A stretch of DNA of 64,000 nucleotides from Burkholderiales bacterium (GTDB taxonomy: Bacteria > Pseudomonadota > Gammaproteobacteria > Burkholderiales > Burkholderiaceae_C). The stretch lies in assembly GCA_021414305.1 (NCBI GenBank), contig JAIOOS010000006.1, positions 1 through 64,000 on the forward strand. The letters run 5' to 3'. Below, piece by piece: positions 7,807-16,521 of this stretch; positions within the stretch are counted from its first letter, which is position 1, and every line of letters begins with the position of its first letter. The notes under the pieces are model-generated. The model was not told the DNA's origin, made no database searches, and worked only from the letters and a program-made list of their open reading frames with translations. The translations under genes were made by a program, and so were the position numbers.

Positions 7807-9003
7807 TCAGTCGGCGGGTCGGAGCTTCTTCACCTCGTCGTCGCTCGGCAGGTACTTGGCACCGTCGAGGTAGACGTAGTCGGTCATCACGCCCTTGGTC
7901 CCCTCGAGCTTGGTCTTGCCGAGGTAGGCGCCCATCGTCGACTGGTGGTCGATCGCGCGGTAGGTGACCTTGCCGAGCGGCGACATGAACGTCAGGCCGC
8001 TGAACGCGGCGATCAGCTTCTCGGTGTCGGTCGACTTCGCCTTCCTGATGCCTTCGGCGAGCGAGATGATGGTCGAGTAGCCGACCACCGAGCCGAGCTT
8101 CGGATACTCGTTGTACTTGCGGTAGTAGGCGAGGAAGAACTTCTTGTGCTCGTCGGTCTGGATGCCGTAGTACGGGTAGCCGGTGACGATCCAGCCGACC
8201 GGCGCTTCCTCGCGCAGCGGCTCGATGTACTCGGGCTCGCCGGTCAGCAGGCTCACCACCTCGCGGCCCTTGAAGAGCTGCCGGGTGTTGCCCTCGCGCA
8301 CGAACTTCGACAGGTCGGCGCCGAACAGCACGTTGAAGATCGCGTCGGGCTTGGCGTCGACCAGCGCCTGCACCACCGCGCCGGCCTCGATGCGGCCGAG
8401 GGGCGTCGCCTGGTCGGGCAGGAACTCGACGTCGGGCTGCAGCTTCTTCAGCATCGCCTTGAAGGTGGCGGCGGCCGACTGGCCGTATTCGTAGTTCGGG
8501 TAGACGACGACCCACTTCTTCTTCTTCAGCTTGGCTGCCTCGGGCACCAGCATCGCCGACTGCATGTAGGTGTTGGGCCGCAGGCGGAAGGTGTAGCGGT
8601 TGCCGTTCTGCCAGGTGATCTTGTCGGTGAGCGGCTCGGCGGCGAGGAAGAACACCTTCTTCTGCTTGGCGAAGTCGGTGACCGCGAGGCCGGTGTTCGA
8701 GAGGAAGGTGCCGGCGATCAGGGCCACGCCTTCGCGCGAGACCAGCTCCTCGGCGACGCGGACGGCGTCGCCCGGGCTGCCGTTGTCGTCGCGTGAGATC
8801 ACCTGCAGCTTCTTGCCGAGCACGCCGCCAGAGGCGTTGACCTCCTCGACGGCGAGCTCCCAGCCCTTCTTGTAGGGCTCGAGGAAGGCGGGCTGCGCCT
8901 TGTAGCTGTTGATCTCGCCGATCTTGATCGTGTCCTGCGCGAGCGCCGGCAGCGGGGCGGCGAGCGCCGCGACGGACGCAGCGAGGACGAGGCGTTTCAG
9001 CAT
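7807..9003 (-). CDS. Periplasmic substrate-binding protein of HAAT ABC transporter (LivK-like)
   Basis: A 398-residue periplasmic binding protein of the LivK/Peripla_BP_6 type, first gene of the transporter operon. The start ATG at 9003 has AGGAG 5 nt upstream and gives a classical signal peptide, MLKRLVLAASVAALAAPLPALAQ, with likely cleavage after ALA. The mature protein begins DTIKIGEINSYKAQPAF, typical of the family. The ligand is unknown; genetic linkage to hyuA suggests a hydantoin, oxoproline or related amide rather than a branched-chain amino acid. A longer frame upstream has no support. Confidence 0.92.
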   Translation of the reverse strand: MLKRLVLAASVAALAAPLPALAQDTIKIGEINSYKAQPAFLEPYKKGWELAVEEVNASGGVLGKKLQVISRDDNGSPGDAVRVAEELVSREGVALIAGTFLSNTGLAVTDFAKQKKVFFLAAEPLTDKITWQNGNRYTFRLRPNTYMQSAMLVPEAAKLKKKKWVVVYPNYEYGQSAAATFKAMLKKLQPDVEFLPDQATPLGRIEAGAVVQALVDAKPDAIFNVLFGADLSKFVREGNTRQLFKGREVVSLLTGEPEYIEPLREEAPVGWIVTGYPYYGIQTDEHKKFFLAYYRKYNEYPKLGSVVGYSTIISLAEGIRKAKSTDTEKLIAAFSGLTFMSPLGKVTYRAIDHQSTMGAYLGKTKLEGTKGVMTDYVYLDGAKYLPSDDEVKKLRPAD

Positions 9004-9077
9004 GGGAGCTCCTGGAGCGATGGAAGTGAACAGGGGGAGACGGTGGCAAGATGGCGCATCGCACGAGAGGGAACGCG

Positions 9078-9365
9078 ATGGACCATCCCAGCTTGCCTGA
9101 ATTCGAGGCCGCGGCACGCGCCGAGGGTTTCGACGAAGTGGCCGAGCGCACCTGGCCGGCGAACGCCGTGGTGCAGACGCACGAGCATCCGTTCGCGGTG
9201 AAGGCGATCGTCGTCGCCGGCGAGATGTGGCTCACCCATGGCGGCGAGACCCGGCACCTGCGTGCCGGCGACCGCTTCGAGCTGGCGCGCTCGGTGCCGC
9301 ATGCCGAGCGCTACGGTGCCGGCGGCGCCACCTACTGGGCAGCGCGCCGGCACGCGGGGGACTGA
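9078..9365 (+). CDS. Small cupin-domain protein
   Basis: A 95-residue single-domain cupin. The motif elements are HEHPFAVKAIVVAGEMWLTHGG and a second strand LRAGDRFELARSVPHAERYG, containing the histidines and glycines that bind metal in cupins. I chose the ATG at 9078 because GAGAGGGA lies 5 nt before it; an ATG nine codons upstream has no ribosome site. The gene is divergent from livK, with 74 bp between them. Its ligand and function are not recognisable. Confidence 0.82.
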   Translation: MDHPSLPEFEAAARAEGFDEVAERTWPANAVVQTHEHPFAVKAIVVAGEMWLTHGGETRHLRAGDRFELARSVPHAERYGAGGATYWAARRHAGD

Positions 9366-9390
9366 GCGACGGCCCGACGACATCGGCGGC

Positions 9391-10116
9391 TCAGACCGCA
9401 ATGTCGCCCGACTGGATGCGCTTGACGCCGGCCTTGGCCATCTTCTCCCAGGCGGCCTTGAGCGAGCCGTTCAGGTCGATGCCGCGCGACGCGTCTTCGA
9501 TCACCGACGCCTTGAAGCCGGCCTTGCGCGCATCGAGCGCGGTCCAGGCGACGCAGAAATCGGTGGCCAGGCCGCAGACGTAGACCGTGTCGACGCCGTG
9601 CGCCTTGAGGTAGGCGGCCAGGCCGGTCGAGGTCTTGCCGTCGGCTTCCATGAAGGCCGAGTAGCTGTCGGTGCCCTGGTGGTAGCCCTTCCTGATGATG
9701 AGCTGCGCCTTCGGCAGCGCCAGGCCCTTGAGCAGCGCCGCGTCTTCCGAGCCCTGCACGCAGTGGTCGGGCCAGAGCACCTGCGTGCCGTAGCCGAGCT
9801 TGGTCGTCTCGAACGGCTTCTTGCCCGAGTGCGCCGAGGCGAAGGAGACGTGGCCCGGGGTGTGCCAGTCCTGGGTGACGACGACGTTCTCGAACGCCGC
9901 GGAGAGCTTGTTGATGACCGGCACCACGTCGGCGCCGCCCTTGACCGGCAGGGTGCCGCCGTCGACGAAGCAGTTCTGCACGTCGACGACGATCAGCGCG
10001 CTTTTCGCGTCCGGCTTGATCGCCGCCGCGGCGAACGCGCCCGGCACGACGCCGATGCCCATCAGCCCGGCGAAGCCGGCATGGCGGACGAAATCCCTGC
10101 GGTGCATGAACATCAT
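9391..10116 (-). CDS. Nicotinamidase-like amidohydrolase with Tat signal
   Basis: A PncA-type hydrolase that would convert nicotinamide, or a related amide, to the acid plus ammonia. The 241-residue product has D45 (VVDVQNCF), metal ligands D83/H85/H89 in QDWHTPGHVSFA, K143 and nucleophile C188 in GLATDFCV. Unlike cytoplasmic PncA it begins MMFMHRRDFVRHAGFAGLMG, a twin-arginine motif followed by a hydrophobic stretch ending AFAAAA, so it is probably exported folded to the periplasm. The start at 10116 has GGGAGG 7 nt upstream. It could act on another amide; location is inferred from the signal only. Confidence 0.85.
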   Translation of the reverse strand: MMFMHRRDFVRHAGFAGLMGIGVVPGAFAAAAIKPDAKSALIVVDVQNCFVDGGTLPVKGGADVVPVINKLSAAFENVVVTQDWHTPGHVSFASAHSGKKPFETTKLGYGTQVLWPDHCVQGSEDAALLKGLALPKAQLIIRKGYHQGTDSYSAFMEADGKTSTGLAAYLKAHGVDTVYVCGLATDFCVAWTALDARKAGFKASVIEDASRGIDLNGSLKAAWEKMAKAGVKRIQSGDIAV

Positions 10117-10191
10117 GGCTTGCCCTCCCAGGCGAAGTGGATCTGCGTCGGCCGCCCATGCACCCATCGTGCCAAGCGCCGTGCCCGGACC

Positions 10192-10794
10192 CTAACGCTG
10201 CCCGTCGAACTTCGCAATCTCGTCTGCCCGCAAGCCGCCGACCCGGGCGTGCGGCCGCGGGCCGGTGGTCATGGCGATGACGAGCATCAATTCGTCGGGC
10301 CGCGGCGAATCGGCGATGCGCACTTCGAGCGAGTCGAAATGGCTGCGCACGTAGGCGGCGACGCGGTGGTGGATGGGAACGTCGATCGCCGTGCCCGCGG
10401 GGCCGATCTTGGTCGTGGAGGGGACGATGGCGTGCGAGCCCTCGAGCAGGTCGCGCATGCCGTAGCCGCCGGGCACGTGCCAGAGGGCGCCGTGCTCGAG
10501 CTCGCCGGCCAGGCCGACGAGGGCGCCCTTGCCGTAGGCCTCGATCCGGCCGGCGCCGCCGAGCGCGGCGACCAGGCGCGCCGCCATCTCGCGCCCGAGC
10601 GGCTTGAGCGCCTCCATCATCGGCTGGATGTCCTCGACGTAGCGGCCGGCGTAGGGATTCCTCAGCACCGCGGCGGCGCTGCCGCGCAGGAGCGGCGTCG
10701 CCAGCGGCGGCCCGTTGTCGTGCCAGACCTCCTCGACCGAGAGCACGAGCTTGCGGACGGCGACTTCGGGAGCGGGGGAAGCGGGTTTCGTCAT
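10192..10794 (-). CDS. Amino acid synthesis (AA_synth) family protein
   Basis: A 200-residue protein of the family named amino acid synthesis (PF06684/DUF1185), whose real biochemical role is poorly known. Recognisable parts are RKLVLSVEEVWHDNG, LRNPYAGRYVEDIQPMMEAL, a glycine-rich YGKGALVG segment, and the conserved ending MTTGPRPHARVGGL. No signal or membrane segment. It is 75 bp upstream of the nicotinamidase on the same strand and may be co-transcribed with it. Genes of this family are often near hydantoinase and amidase genes, as here. Confidence 0.82.
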   Translation of the reverse strand: MTKPASPAPEVAVRKLVLSVEEVWHDNGPPLATPLLRGSAAAVLRNPYAGRYVEDIQPMMEALKPLGREMAARLVAALGGAGRIEAYGKGALVGLAGELEHGALWHVPGGYGMRDLLEGSHAIVPSTTKIGPAGTAIDVPIHHRVAAYVRSHFDSLEVRIADSPRPDELMLVIAMTTGPRPHARVGGLRADEIAKFDGQR

Positions 10795-10889
10795 GGTGCG
10801 TCTCGCGCGAAGGGCGACGCGGCGGGCGTCGCGGCCATCGTAGCGCCTCGCCCGGCGCGCACGGGCACGGCCGTTGCCTCGGGCGGCGC

Positions 10890-13490
10890 ATGAAAGCGCT
10901 CGAGCCCTACCTCCGCAAGCGCGACTTCAAGGTCACCAGCGAACCCCGCGGCGGCAAGCCGACCGGCGAGGCGCTGTCGTTCGTGATCCAGAAGCACGCC
11001 GCCAGCCGCCTGCACTACGACTTCCGGCTGGAGCTCGACGGCACGCTGAAGAGCTGGGCGGTGCCCAAAGGACCCAGCCTCGACCCCGCCGACAAGCGGA
11101 TGGCGGTGCACGTCGAGGACCATCCGCTCGACTACGGCGGCTTCGAGGGCACGATTCCGGCGGGCCAGTACGGCGCGGGCACGGTGATCGTCTGGGACCG
11201 CGGCACCTGGGAGCCGGTGGGCGACCCGCAGGCCGGCTACCGCGCCGGCAAGCTCAAGTTCCGCCTCCTGGGCGAGAAGCTCCAGGGCGGATGGAACCTG
11301 GTGCGCATGCACGGCCACGCCAACGAGCGCCAGGAGCCCTGGCTGCTGATCAAGGAACGCGACGACGCGGCACGGCCATCGTCGGAATTCAAGGTGGTCG
11401 AGGCCGAGCCGGCGAGCGTGCTGTCGGGCCGGACGATCGAGGACAAGCCGGTCAAGGCGAGAGCGAAGGCGGTTCGCGTCAAGGCGCCGGCCCGGGCGAG
11501 CCGGCCGAAGGCAGCCGCCGGTGCGCCCGCCGGCTGGCCGGCCGGCGCGAAGAAGGCGGCGCTGCCGGCGGAGCTGGCGCCGCAGCTCGCGACCCTGGTG
11601 TCCGAGCCGCCGGGCGACGCCGGCTGGATCTGGGAGATCAAGTTCGACGGCTACCGGGTGCTGGCGCGCGTCGACGGCGACGAGGTCCGCCTCTTCACCC
11701 GTCGCGGCAACGACTGGACCTCGCGCATGCCCGGCCTCGCCGCGGCGATCGGCGCGCTCGGCATCGGCTCGGGCTGGCTCGACGGGGAGATCGTCGTCAC
11801 CGGCAGCAACGGCGCGCCCGACTTCAACGCCTTGCAGAACGCGTTCGATTCGGCCCGTACCGAGGCCATCCGGTACTACGTGTTCGACCTGCCGTATTGC
11901 GGCGGCCACGACCTGCGCGGGGTGCCGCTGGTGGAGCGGCGCGCGCTGCTCGCCGCGTTGCTGGAGAAAGCCGCGCCGCAGGACCGGGTTCGCTTCAGCG
12001 AGAACTTCGACGCCAGCGCCGCCGAGCTGCTGCAGAACGCCTGCCGGATGCGCCTCGAAGGCATGATCGGCAAGCGCGCCGATTCTCCCTATGTCTCCAA
12101 GCGCAGCCCCGCCTGGATCAAGCTCAAGTGCACGCATCGGCAGGAGTTCGTCGTCGGCGGCTGGACCGATCCGAAAGGCTCGCGCACCGGCGTCGGCTCC
12201 CTGCTGCTCGGCATCCACGACGAGACCGGCAAGCTCCGCTTCGCCGGCGGTGTGGGCAGCGGCTTCGACCAGACCTCGCTCGCAGCCCTGCGCAAGGCGC
12301 TCGACGCCCGCGCCAGCGAGACGACGCCGTTCTTCCAGAAGGCGCGCGACGTGAAGGGCCACTGGGTGAAGCCCGATCTCGTGGCCGAGGTCTCGTTCGG
12401 CGAATGGACGCCCGACGGGCGCATCCGCCATTCGGTCTTCCACGGCCTGCGCGATGACAAGCCGGCGCGCAGCATCACGCGCGAGCAGCCGGCGGAGGCG
12501 GTCGACGTGAAGAAGAAGACGACGTTGGCGAAGACCCCTGCAGCGAAGAAGGCCGCGCCGCCCTCGGCACCCCGTGCGACGACGAAGAAGCGGGCGAGCG
12601 GCGACGCCGAAGTGCAAGGCATCCGCATCAGCCATCCCGAGCGGGTGATCGACACCTCTACCGGCATCACCAAGCTCGAGGTCGTCAACCACTACCTCGC
12701 CGTCGCCAAGCTGATCCTTCCGCACCTCGCCACCCGGCCGGTCTCGCTGGTGCGCGCGCCGGCCGGCATCGACGGCCATCTCTTCTTCCAGAAGCACGCC
12801 GAGTCGCTGAAGATTCCCGACCTGAAGCAGCTCGACCCGGCGATCTCGCCCGACCACAAGCCGATGGTCGAGGTCGATTCGTTCACCGCGCTGATCGGCG
12901 CGGCGCAGGCCAACGTGATCGAGTTCCACACCTGGAACGCGACCACGCGCAACCCCGCCCGGCCCGACCGGATGGTGTTCGACCTCGATCCCGGCGAGGG
13001 CGTGAGCTGGAAGCAGATCCAGGAAGGCACCGAGCTGACGCGCTCGCTGCTCGAGGAGCTCGGCCTCGCCTCGTTCCTGAAGACGAGCGGCGGCAAGGGC
13101 TTGCACGTGATCGTGCCGATCGAGCCGAAGCAGGACTGGGACACGGTGAAGGCGCTCTCGAAGGCGATCGTCGAGCACATGGCGACGGTGATTCCCGAGC
13201 GCTTCGTCGCCAAGAGCGGACCGAAGAACCGGGTCGGCCGGATCTTCGTCGACTACCTGCGCAACAACTTCGGCGCCACCACCGCCTGCGCCTGGTCGGC
13301 GCGCGCCCGCCCCGGGCTCGGCGTTTCGGTGCCCTGCGGCTGGGACGAGCTCGGCGCGCTGACCGGCGGCGCGCACTGGACGATCCGCAGCCTGCAGGAG
13401 CGGATCGAGGACAAGGCCGATCCGTGGCGCGCGTATGCGAAAACGCGGCAGACCCTGGCGAAGGCGGGGAAGACGCTGGGGGTTCTCTAG
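10890..13490 (+). CDS. ligD: ATP-dependent DNA ligase D (phosphoesterase-ligase-polymerase)
   Basis: LigD performs bacterial non-homologous end joining: end cleaning, nucleotide addition and ligation of double-strand breaks. All three domains are present in 866 residues. The 3'-phosphoesterase is at about 1-165 (ASRLHYDFRLELDG, EDHPLDYGGFEGTIP). The ligase is at about 225-530, with adenylated Lys251 in IWEIKFDGYR. The primase-polymerase is at about 575-860 (FDLDPGEGVSW, TSGGKGLHVIVP). Basic Lys/Ala/Pro linkers join them. The end overlaps the convergent SDR stop by 4 nt. Its usual partner Ku is not in this window. Confidence 0.95.
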   Translation: MKALEPYLRKRDFKVTSEPRGGKPTGEALSFVIQKHAASRLHYDFRLELDGTLKSWAVPKGPSLDPADKRMAVHVEDHPLDYGGFEGTIPAGQYGAGTVIVWDRGTWEPVGDPQAGYRAGKLKFRLLGEKLQGGWNLVRMHGHANERQEPWLLIKERDDAARPSSEFKVVEAEPASVLSGRTIEDKPVKARAKAVRVKAPARASRPKAAAGAPAGWPAGAKKAALPAELAPQLATLVSEPPGDAGWIWEIKFDGYRVLARVDGDEVRLFTRRGNDWTSRMPGLAAAIGALGIGSGWLDGEIVVTGSNGAPDFNALQNAFDSARTEAIRYYVFDLPYCGGHDLRGVPLVERRALLAALLEKAAPQDRVRFSENFDASAAELLQNACRMRLEGMIGKRADSPYVSKRSPAWIKLKCTHRQEFVVGGWTDPKGSRTGVGSLLLGIHDETGKLRFAGGVGSGFDQTSLAALRKALDARASETTPFFQKARDVKGHWVKPDLVAEVSFGEWTPDGRIRHSVFHGLRDDKPARSITREQPAEAVDVKKKTTLAKTPAAKKAAPPSAPRATTKKRASGDAEVQGIRISHPERVIDTSTGITKLEVVNHYLAVAKLILPHLATRPVSLVRAPAGIDGHLFFQKHAESLKIPDLKQLDPAISPDHKPMVEVDSFTALIGAAQANVIEFHTWNATTRNPARPDRMVFDLDPGEGVSWKQIQEGTELTRSLLEELGLASFLKTSGGKGLHVIVPIEPKQDWDTVKALSKAIVEHMATVIPERFVAKSGPKNRVGRIFVDYLRNNFGATTACAWSARARPGLGVSVPCGWDELGALTGGAHWTIRSLQERIEDKADPWRAYAKTRQTLAKAGKTLGVL

Positions 13491-14524
13491 ATCGCGCCCA
13501 CGCTCCCGGTCACCGGCAGCACGATCCCGGTGATGTATCCGGAGCACACCGGCGAGGCGAGAAAGACGTACGCCGGCGACAACTCTTCCGGCTGGGCGGC
13601 GCGCTTCATCTGCGTGTCGGCGCCGAACTCTGCAACCTTGTCGGCGGGCGAATCGGCGGGGTTGAGCGGCGTCCACACCGGACCGGGCGCGACCGCGTTG
13701 ACGCGGATGCCCTTGTCGATCACGTTCTGCGCCAGCGCCTTGGTGAAGGCGTGGATCGCGCCCTTGGTCGAGGAGTAGTCGAGCAGCTTCGGGCTGCCCT
13801 TCAGGCCGGTGACCGAGCCGGTGTTGATGATCGAGGCGCGTTCCTTCATGTGCGGCAGCGCCGCCCGCGCCATGTGGAAGTAGCCGTGGATGTTGGTGCG
13901 AAAGGTCAGGTCGAGCCGCTCGTCGGTGAGGTCCTCGATCGACGCGGCATGCTGCTGGTAGGCGGCGTTGTTGACCAGCACGTCCAGGCGGCCGAAGGTC
14001 TTCACCGCCCGGGCGACGGCGCGGTCGCAGAACTTCGAGTCCTTCACGTCGCCAGCGATCAGCAGGCAGCGCCGGCCCTCGGCCTCGATCCGGGCCTTGG
14101 TCTCCTTGGCATCGCGGTGCGAATCGAGATAGATCACGGTCACGTCCGCGCCCTCGCGCGCGAACAGCACCGCGACGGCGCGGCCGATGCCCGAATCGCC
14201 GCCGGTCACGATCGCGGCGAATCCCTCGAGCTTGCCGCTGCCGCGGTAGTCGGGCGCCATGAATTGCGGTGCGAGCGCGAGGCGGGCCTCGTCGCCCGGC
14301 TTGGCCTGGTGCTGGGCCGGCAGCTTCACCGGCTGGCGGCGGGCGCCGGCCTGCACCGCGACCTTCGCCTTCTTGTCCTCGCCCGCTGCCGCGGCGCGGG
14401 CATCGCGTGCGTCCTGGGTGCGCTGGATCCTTCGCTCGGCCGCACCCGTCGAGGCGGCGCCCGTCGCCACGCGTCGCTTCGCGGTGCTCGCAGGTGCGGC
14501 CTCGCGCGCCTTGCGCGTGGTCAT
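13487..14524 (-). CDS. Short-chain dehydrogenase/reductase with basic N-terminal extension
   Basis: A 345-residue NAD(P)-dependent oxidoreductase. The SDR core starts near residue 95: TGGDSGIGRAVA cofactor loop, NNAAYQ, and active-site Y-S-S-T-K. Its closest style is the YghA/glucose-dehydrogenase-like group (MKRAAQPEELSPAYVFLAS, SGYITGIVLPVTG). The first ~95 residues are Lys/Arg/Ala-rich and low complexity, absent from ordinary SDRs (about 250-290 residues). The start ATG overlaps the stop of the upstream lipoprotein gene as ATGA. Substrate unknown. Confidence 0.9.
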   Translation of the reverse strand: MTTRKAREAAPASTAKRRVATGAASTGAAERRIQRTQDARDARAAAAGEDKKAKVAVQAGARRQPVKLPAQHQAKPGDEARLALAPQFMAPDYRGSGKLEGFAAIVTGGDSGIGRAVAVLFAREGADVTVIYLDSHRDAKETKARIEAEGRRCLLIAGDVKDSKFCDRAVARAVKTFGRLDVLVNNAAYQQHAASIEDLTDERLDLTFRTNIHGYFHMARAALPHMKERASIINTGSVTGLKGSPKLLDYSSTKGAIHAFTKALAQNVIDKGIRVNAVAPGPVWTPLNPADSPADKVAEFGADTQMKRAAQPEELSPAYVFLASPVCSGYITGIVLPVTGSVGAI

Positions 14525-14997
14525 TGCTTGCTGCCGGGCGAAACGCTGAGCGGCTGATCGTTGGCCGGCGCGCTCGCCGGACCGAACGAACCCGCGGCGG
14601 GAAGGCTTGCCGCAGGCGCCGCGGGCACGCCGGCAGTGAGCGGCGCCGGCGCCGGTGCAGGCACCGAGCTCACCGTGACGGGCGCCGGCGGGGTCGCGGA
14701 AATGACGCTCACGGTGCCACCGGGCGAGGCGACGACTTCGGTGCTCGAAGTCGCCGGCGTTGCCGCGGTGGACGGCGTCGGAGCCGGCGTGACGGCCGCC
14801 GTCGGCGCCAGGGCGCCGGCATCGGCGGAGGGCGGCGCCGTGCCCGGCAGGATCGCGACCGCCGGCGGCGGCGGCAGGGGCTCGGGCGCCTTGCTGCAGC
14901 CGGAGAACAGCGCCGCCATCACGAACGCCGCAGCGACGACCGCGAGCGCAAGCTCGCATCGCGGGCGCAGCAGGGGCCGGGAAGCAGCGTCGTTCAT
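14521..14997 (-). CDS. Putative Pro/Ala-rich lipoprotein
   Basis: A 158-residue protein starting MNDAASRPLLRPRCELALAV, with one hydrophobic segment ending MAALFSGCSKAPEP. The FSGC sequence is a slightly atypical lipobox, so the Cys near residue 34 is the probable lipidated residue. Everything after it is Pro/Ala/Thr/Val-rich and low complexity, consistent with an extended periplasmic linker. No known domain is seen. It overlaps the SDR gene by 4 nt (ATGA), so the two are translationally coupled, though no functional link is obvious. Confidence 0.65.
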   Translation of the reverse strand: MNDAASRPLLRPRCELALAVVAAAFVMAALFSGCSKAPEPLPPPPAVAILPGTAPPSADAGALAPTAAVTPAPTPSTAATPATSSTEVVASPGGTVSVISATPPAPVTVSSVPAPAPAPLTAGVPAAPAASLPAAGSFGPASAPANDQPLSVSPGSKQ

Positions 14998-15098
14998 GAG
15001 GTCCTTGACGAGGGGGTTGGGAAGCCCGGCGTCGGGCAAGGCGCATGCCCGAGGCACAGCGATTGCCCCGCACCGACATCGCCACCCTGAATGTCGCC

Positions 15099-15317
15099 AT
15101 GCTCCCCAAAACAACGCCGCCGGACACGGGCAAGACGAAGACTGCGATCGAGGGCGAGGCCGTGCCGCGCCTGCCGCACGAGCGCGACGAGTCCTCCGAC
15201 AGCGGGACGAGCCCGCCGCGCGAGATCATGCGCAAGGCCAAGCGCGACATCGACGCCGGCCGGGTCGACACCGATCGCGGAGCCGCCGCCGACGCGGCTT
15301 ACCAGAAGCAGAAGTGA
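15099..15317 (+). CDS. Small conserved hydrophilic protein
   Basis: A 72-residue hydrophilic protein, MLPKTTPPDTGKTKTAIEGE..., containing PRLPHERDESSDS and ending RVDTDRGAAADAAYQKQK. Similar short proteins with a PHERDESSDS motif occur widely in Burkholderiales (recollection, not searched); their role is unknown. I prefer the ATG at 15099 because the conserved part begins there; an in-frame ATG at 15045 would add 18 residues that look unlike the family. No membrane segment or signal. Confidence 0.65.
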   Translation: MLPKTTPPDTGKTKTAIEGEAVPRLPHERDESSDSGTSPPREIMRKAKRDIDAGRVDTDRGAAADAAYQKQK

Positions 15318-15345
15318 GCCGCGGTTCGGCCCACAATCGCCGTCC

Positions 15346-16521
15346 ATGACCGATCCGATCCACATCGTCGACACGACGATGTTCTGGAGCCCGACCGGCG
15401 GCGGCGTCCGCCGCTACCTGCTGACCAAGCACGACTGGCTGGCGCGCCGCCCTGGCTGGCGGCACACGATCGCGGTACCGGGCGGCGACCGCGTCGCCGG
15501 CGGAGCGAATCTGCCCGCGCTGCCCTTGCCCGGCAGCGGCGGCTACCGCCTGCCGTTGCGACGGGGTGCGGTCGCGCGGGTCCTGCGCGACCTCGAGCCG
15601 GACCTGATCGAGGCAGGCGACCCGTACCGCGTCGCCTGGAGCGCGCTCGACGCGGCGCGGGCCCGTGACATCCCCGCGGTCGCCCTGTGCCACTCGAACC
15701 TCGAGGCGATGGCCCGGCTCGCTGCCGGCCCGCGCTTCGGTGGCGTCGCCGCCCGGGCCGCGCGGCGCTACGCCCGGCACGTGTACCGCGGCTTCGATCT
15801 CGTGCTCGCGCCGAGCCGCAGCATGCGCCGCCACCTGATCGAATGGGGCGTCGAGCGGGTTGCCCTGCAGCCGCTCGGCGTCGACACCGTCGCATTTCAT
15901 CCCGATCGGGCGTCGCCCGGTTGGCGTGCCGAGCTCGGCCTCGCCGCCGACGCCCGGGTGCTGGTCTACGCCGGTCGCTTCGCCCCCGAGAAGCATCTCG
16001 ACGTGCTCGCCGACGCGGTAGCACGCCTCGGCGCGCCGCACGTCCTGCTCGCGGTCGGCGCCGGGCCGACGCCGCCGCCGGCGAGCGAGCGGGTGCGCAT
16101 CGTGCCGTTCGTAGCCGGCGTCGCGGCGCTGAGCCGCATCCTCGCAAGCGCCGACGCCTTCGTCCACGCCGGCGACCAGGAGACCTTCGGCCTCTCGGCG
16201 CTCGAGGCGATGGCCTGCGGCACGCCGGTGGTGCTGCGCCGGGCCGAAGGCCTCGCCGAGCTCGCCGAAGGCGCCTCGGGCATCGGCGTCGAGCACGGCA
16301 GCGGCGCTGCCTTTGCCGAAGGCATCGCCGCGCTGCTTGCCGGCGATCGGCAAGCGCAGCGCCGGGCGGCGCGCGCGCGCGCCGAAGCGAACGACTGGGA
16401 GCAGGTTCTGCCCGCCCTGCTCGGCCACTACCAGCGGCTGCTGGCGCGCGCGCCCGCGGCGGCGACTCCGGCGCCCGGCCGGCCGCTCGAAGCCTCGGCG
16501 CTGCCGCCGGCGCGCTCGTGA
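15346..16521 (+). CDS. Glycosyltransferase, GT4/GT1-like fold B
   Basis: A 391-residue retaining glycosyltransferase of the GT-B fold. N-terminal glycine-rich loop: TMFWSPTGGGVRRYL. C-terminal nucleotide-sugar domain: LVYAGRFAPEKHLDVLADAV, and the E-x7-E motif in ETFGLSALEAMACGTPVV. No membrane segment. The ATG at 15346 matches where the family begins. Its stop overlaps the start of the next gene (TGATG), so it is coupled to a DUF2334-type deacetylase. The pair faces a second GT4/PAP2 pair, suggesting a small glycolipid or polysaccharide locus. Acceptor and sugar unknown. Confidence 0.88.
   Translation: MTDPIHIVDTTMFWSPTGGGVRRYLLTKHDWLARRPGWRHTIAVPGGDRVAGGANLPALPLPGSGGYRLPLRRGAVARVLRDLEPDLIEAGDPYRVAWSALDAARARDIPAVALCHSNLEAMARLAAGPRFGGVAARAARRYARHVYRGFDLVLAPSRSMRRHLIEWGVERVALQPLGVDTVAFHPDRASPGWRAELGLAADARVLVYAGRFAPEKHLDVLADAVARLGAPHVLLAVGAGPTPPPASERVRIVPFVAGVAALSRILASADAFVHAGDQETFGLSALEAMACGTPVVLRRAEGLAELAEGASGIGVEHGSGAAFAEGIAALLAGDRQAQRRAARARAEANDWEQVLPALLGHYQRLLARAPAAATPAPGRPLEASALPPARS

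Noticed and set aside
6315-7967. 550-codon plus-strand frame opposite livHM
   Set aside because: Translation is almost only Arg, Glu, His, Gln and Ala; antisense artefact of a hydrophobic protein gene.
10791-13676. 961-codon minus-strand frame opposite ligD
   Set aside because: ligD has all catalytic motifs; the minus frame has none and is Arg/Leu-rich.
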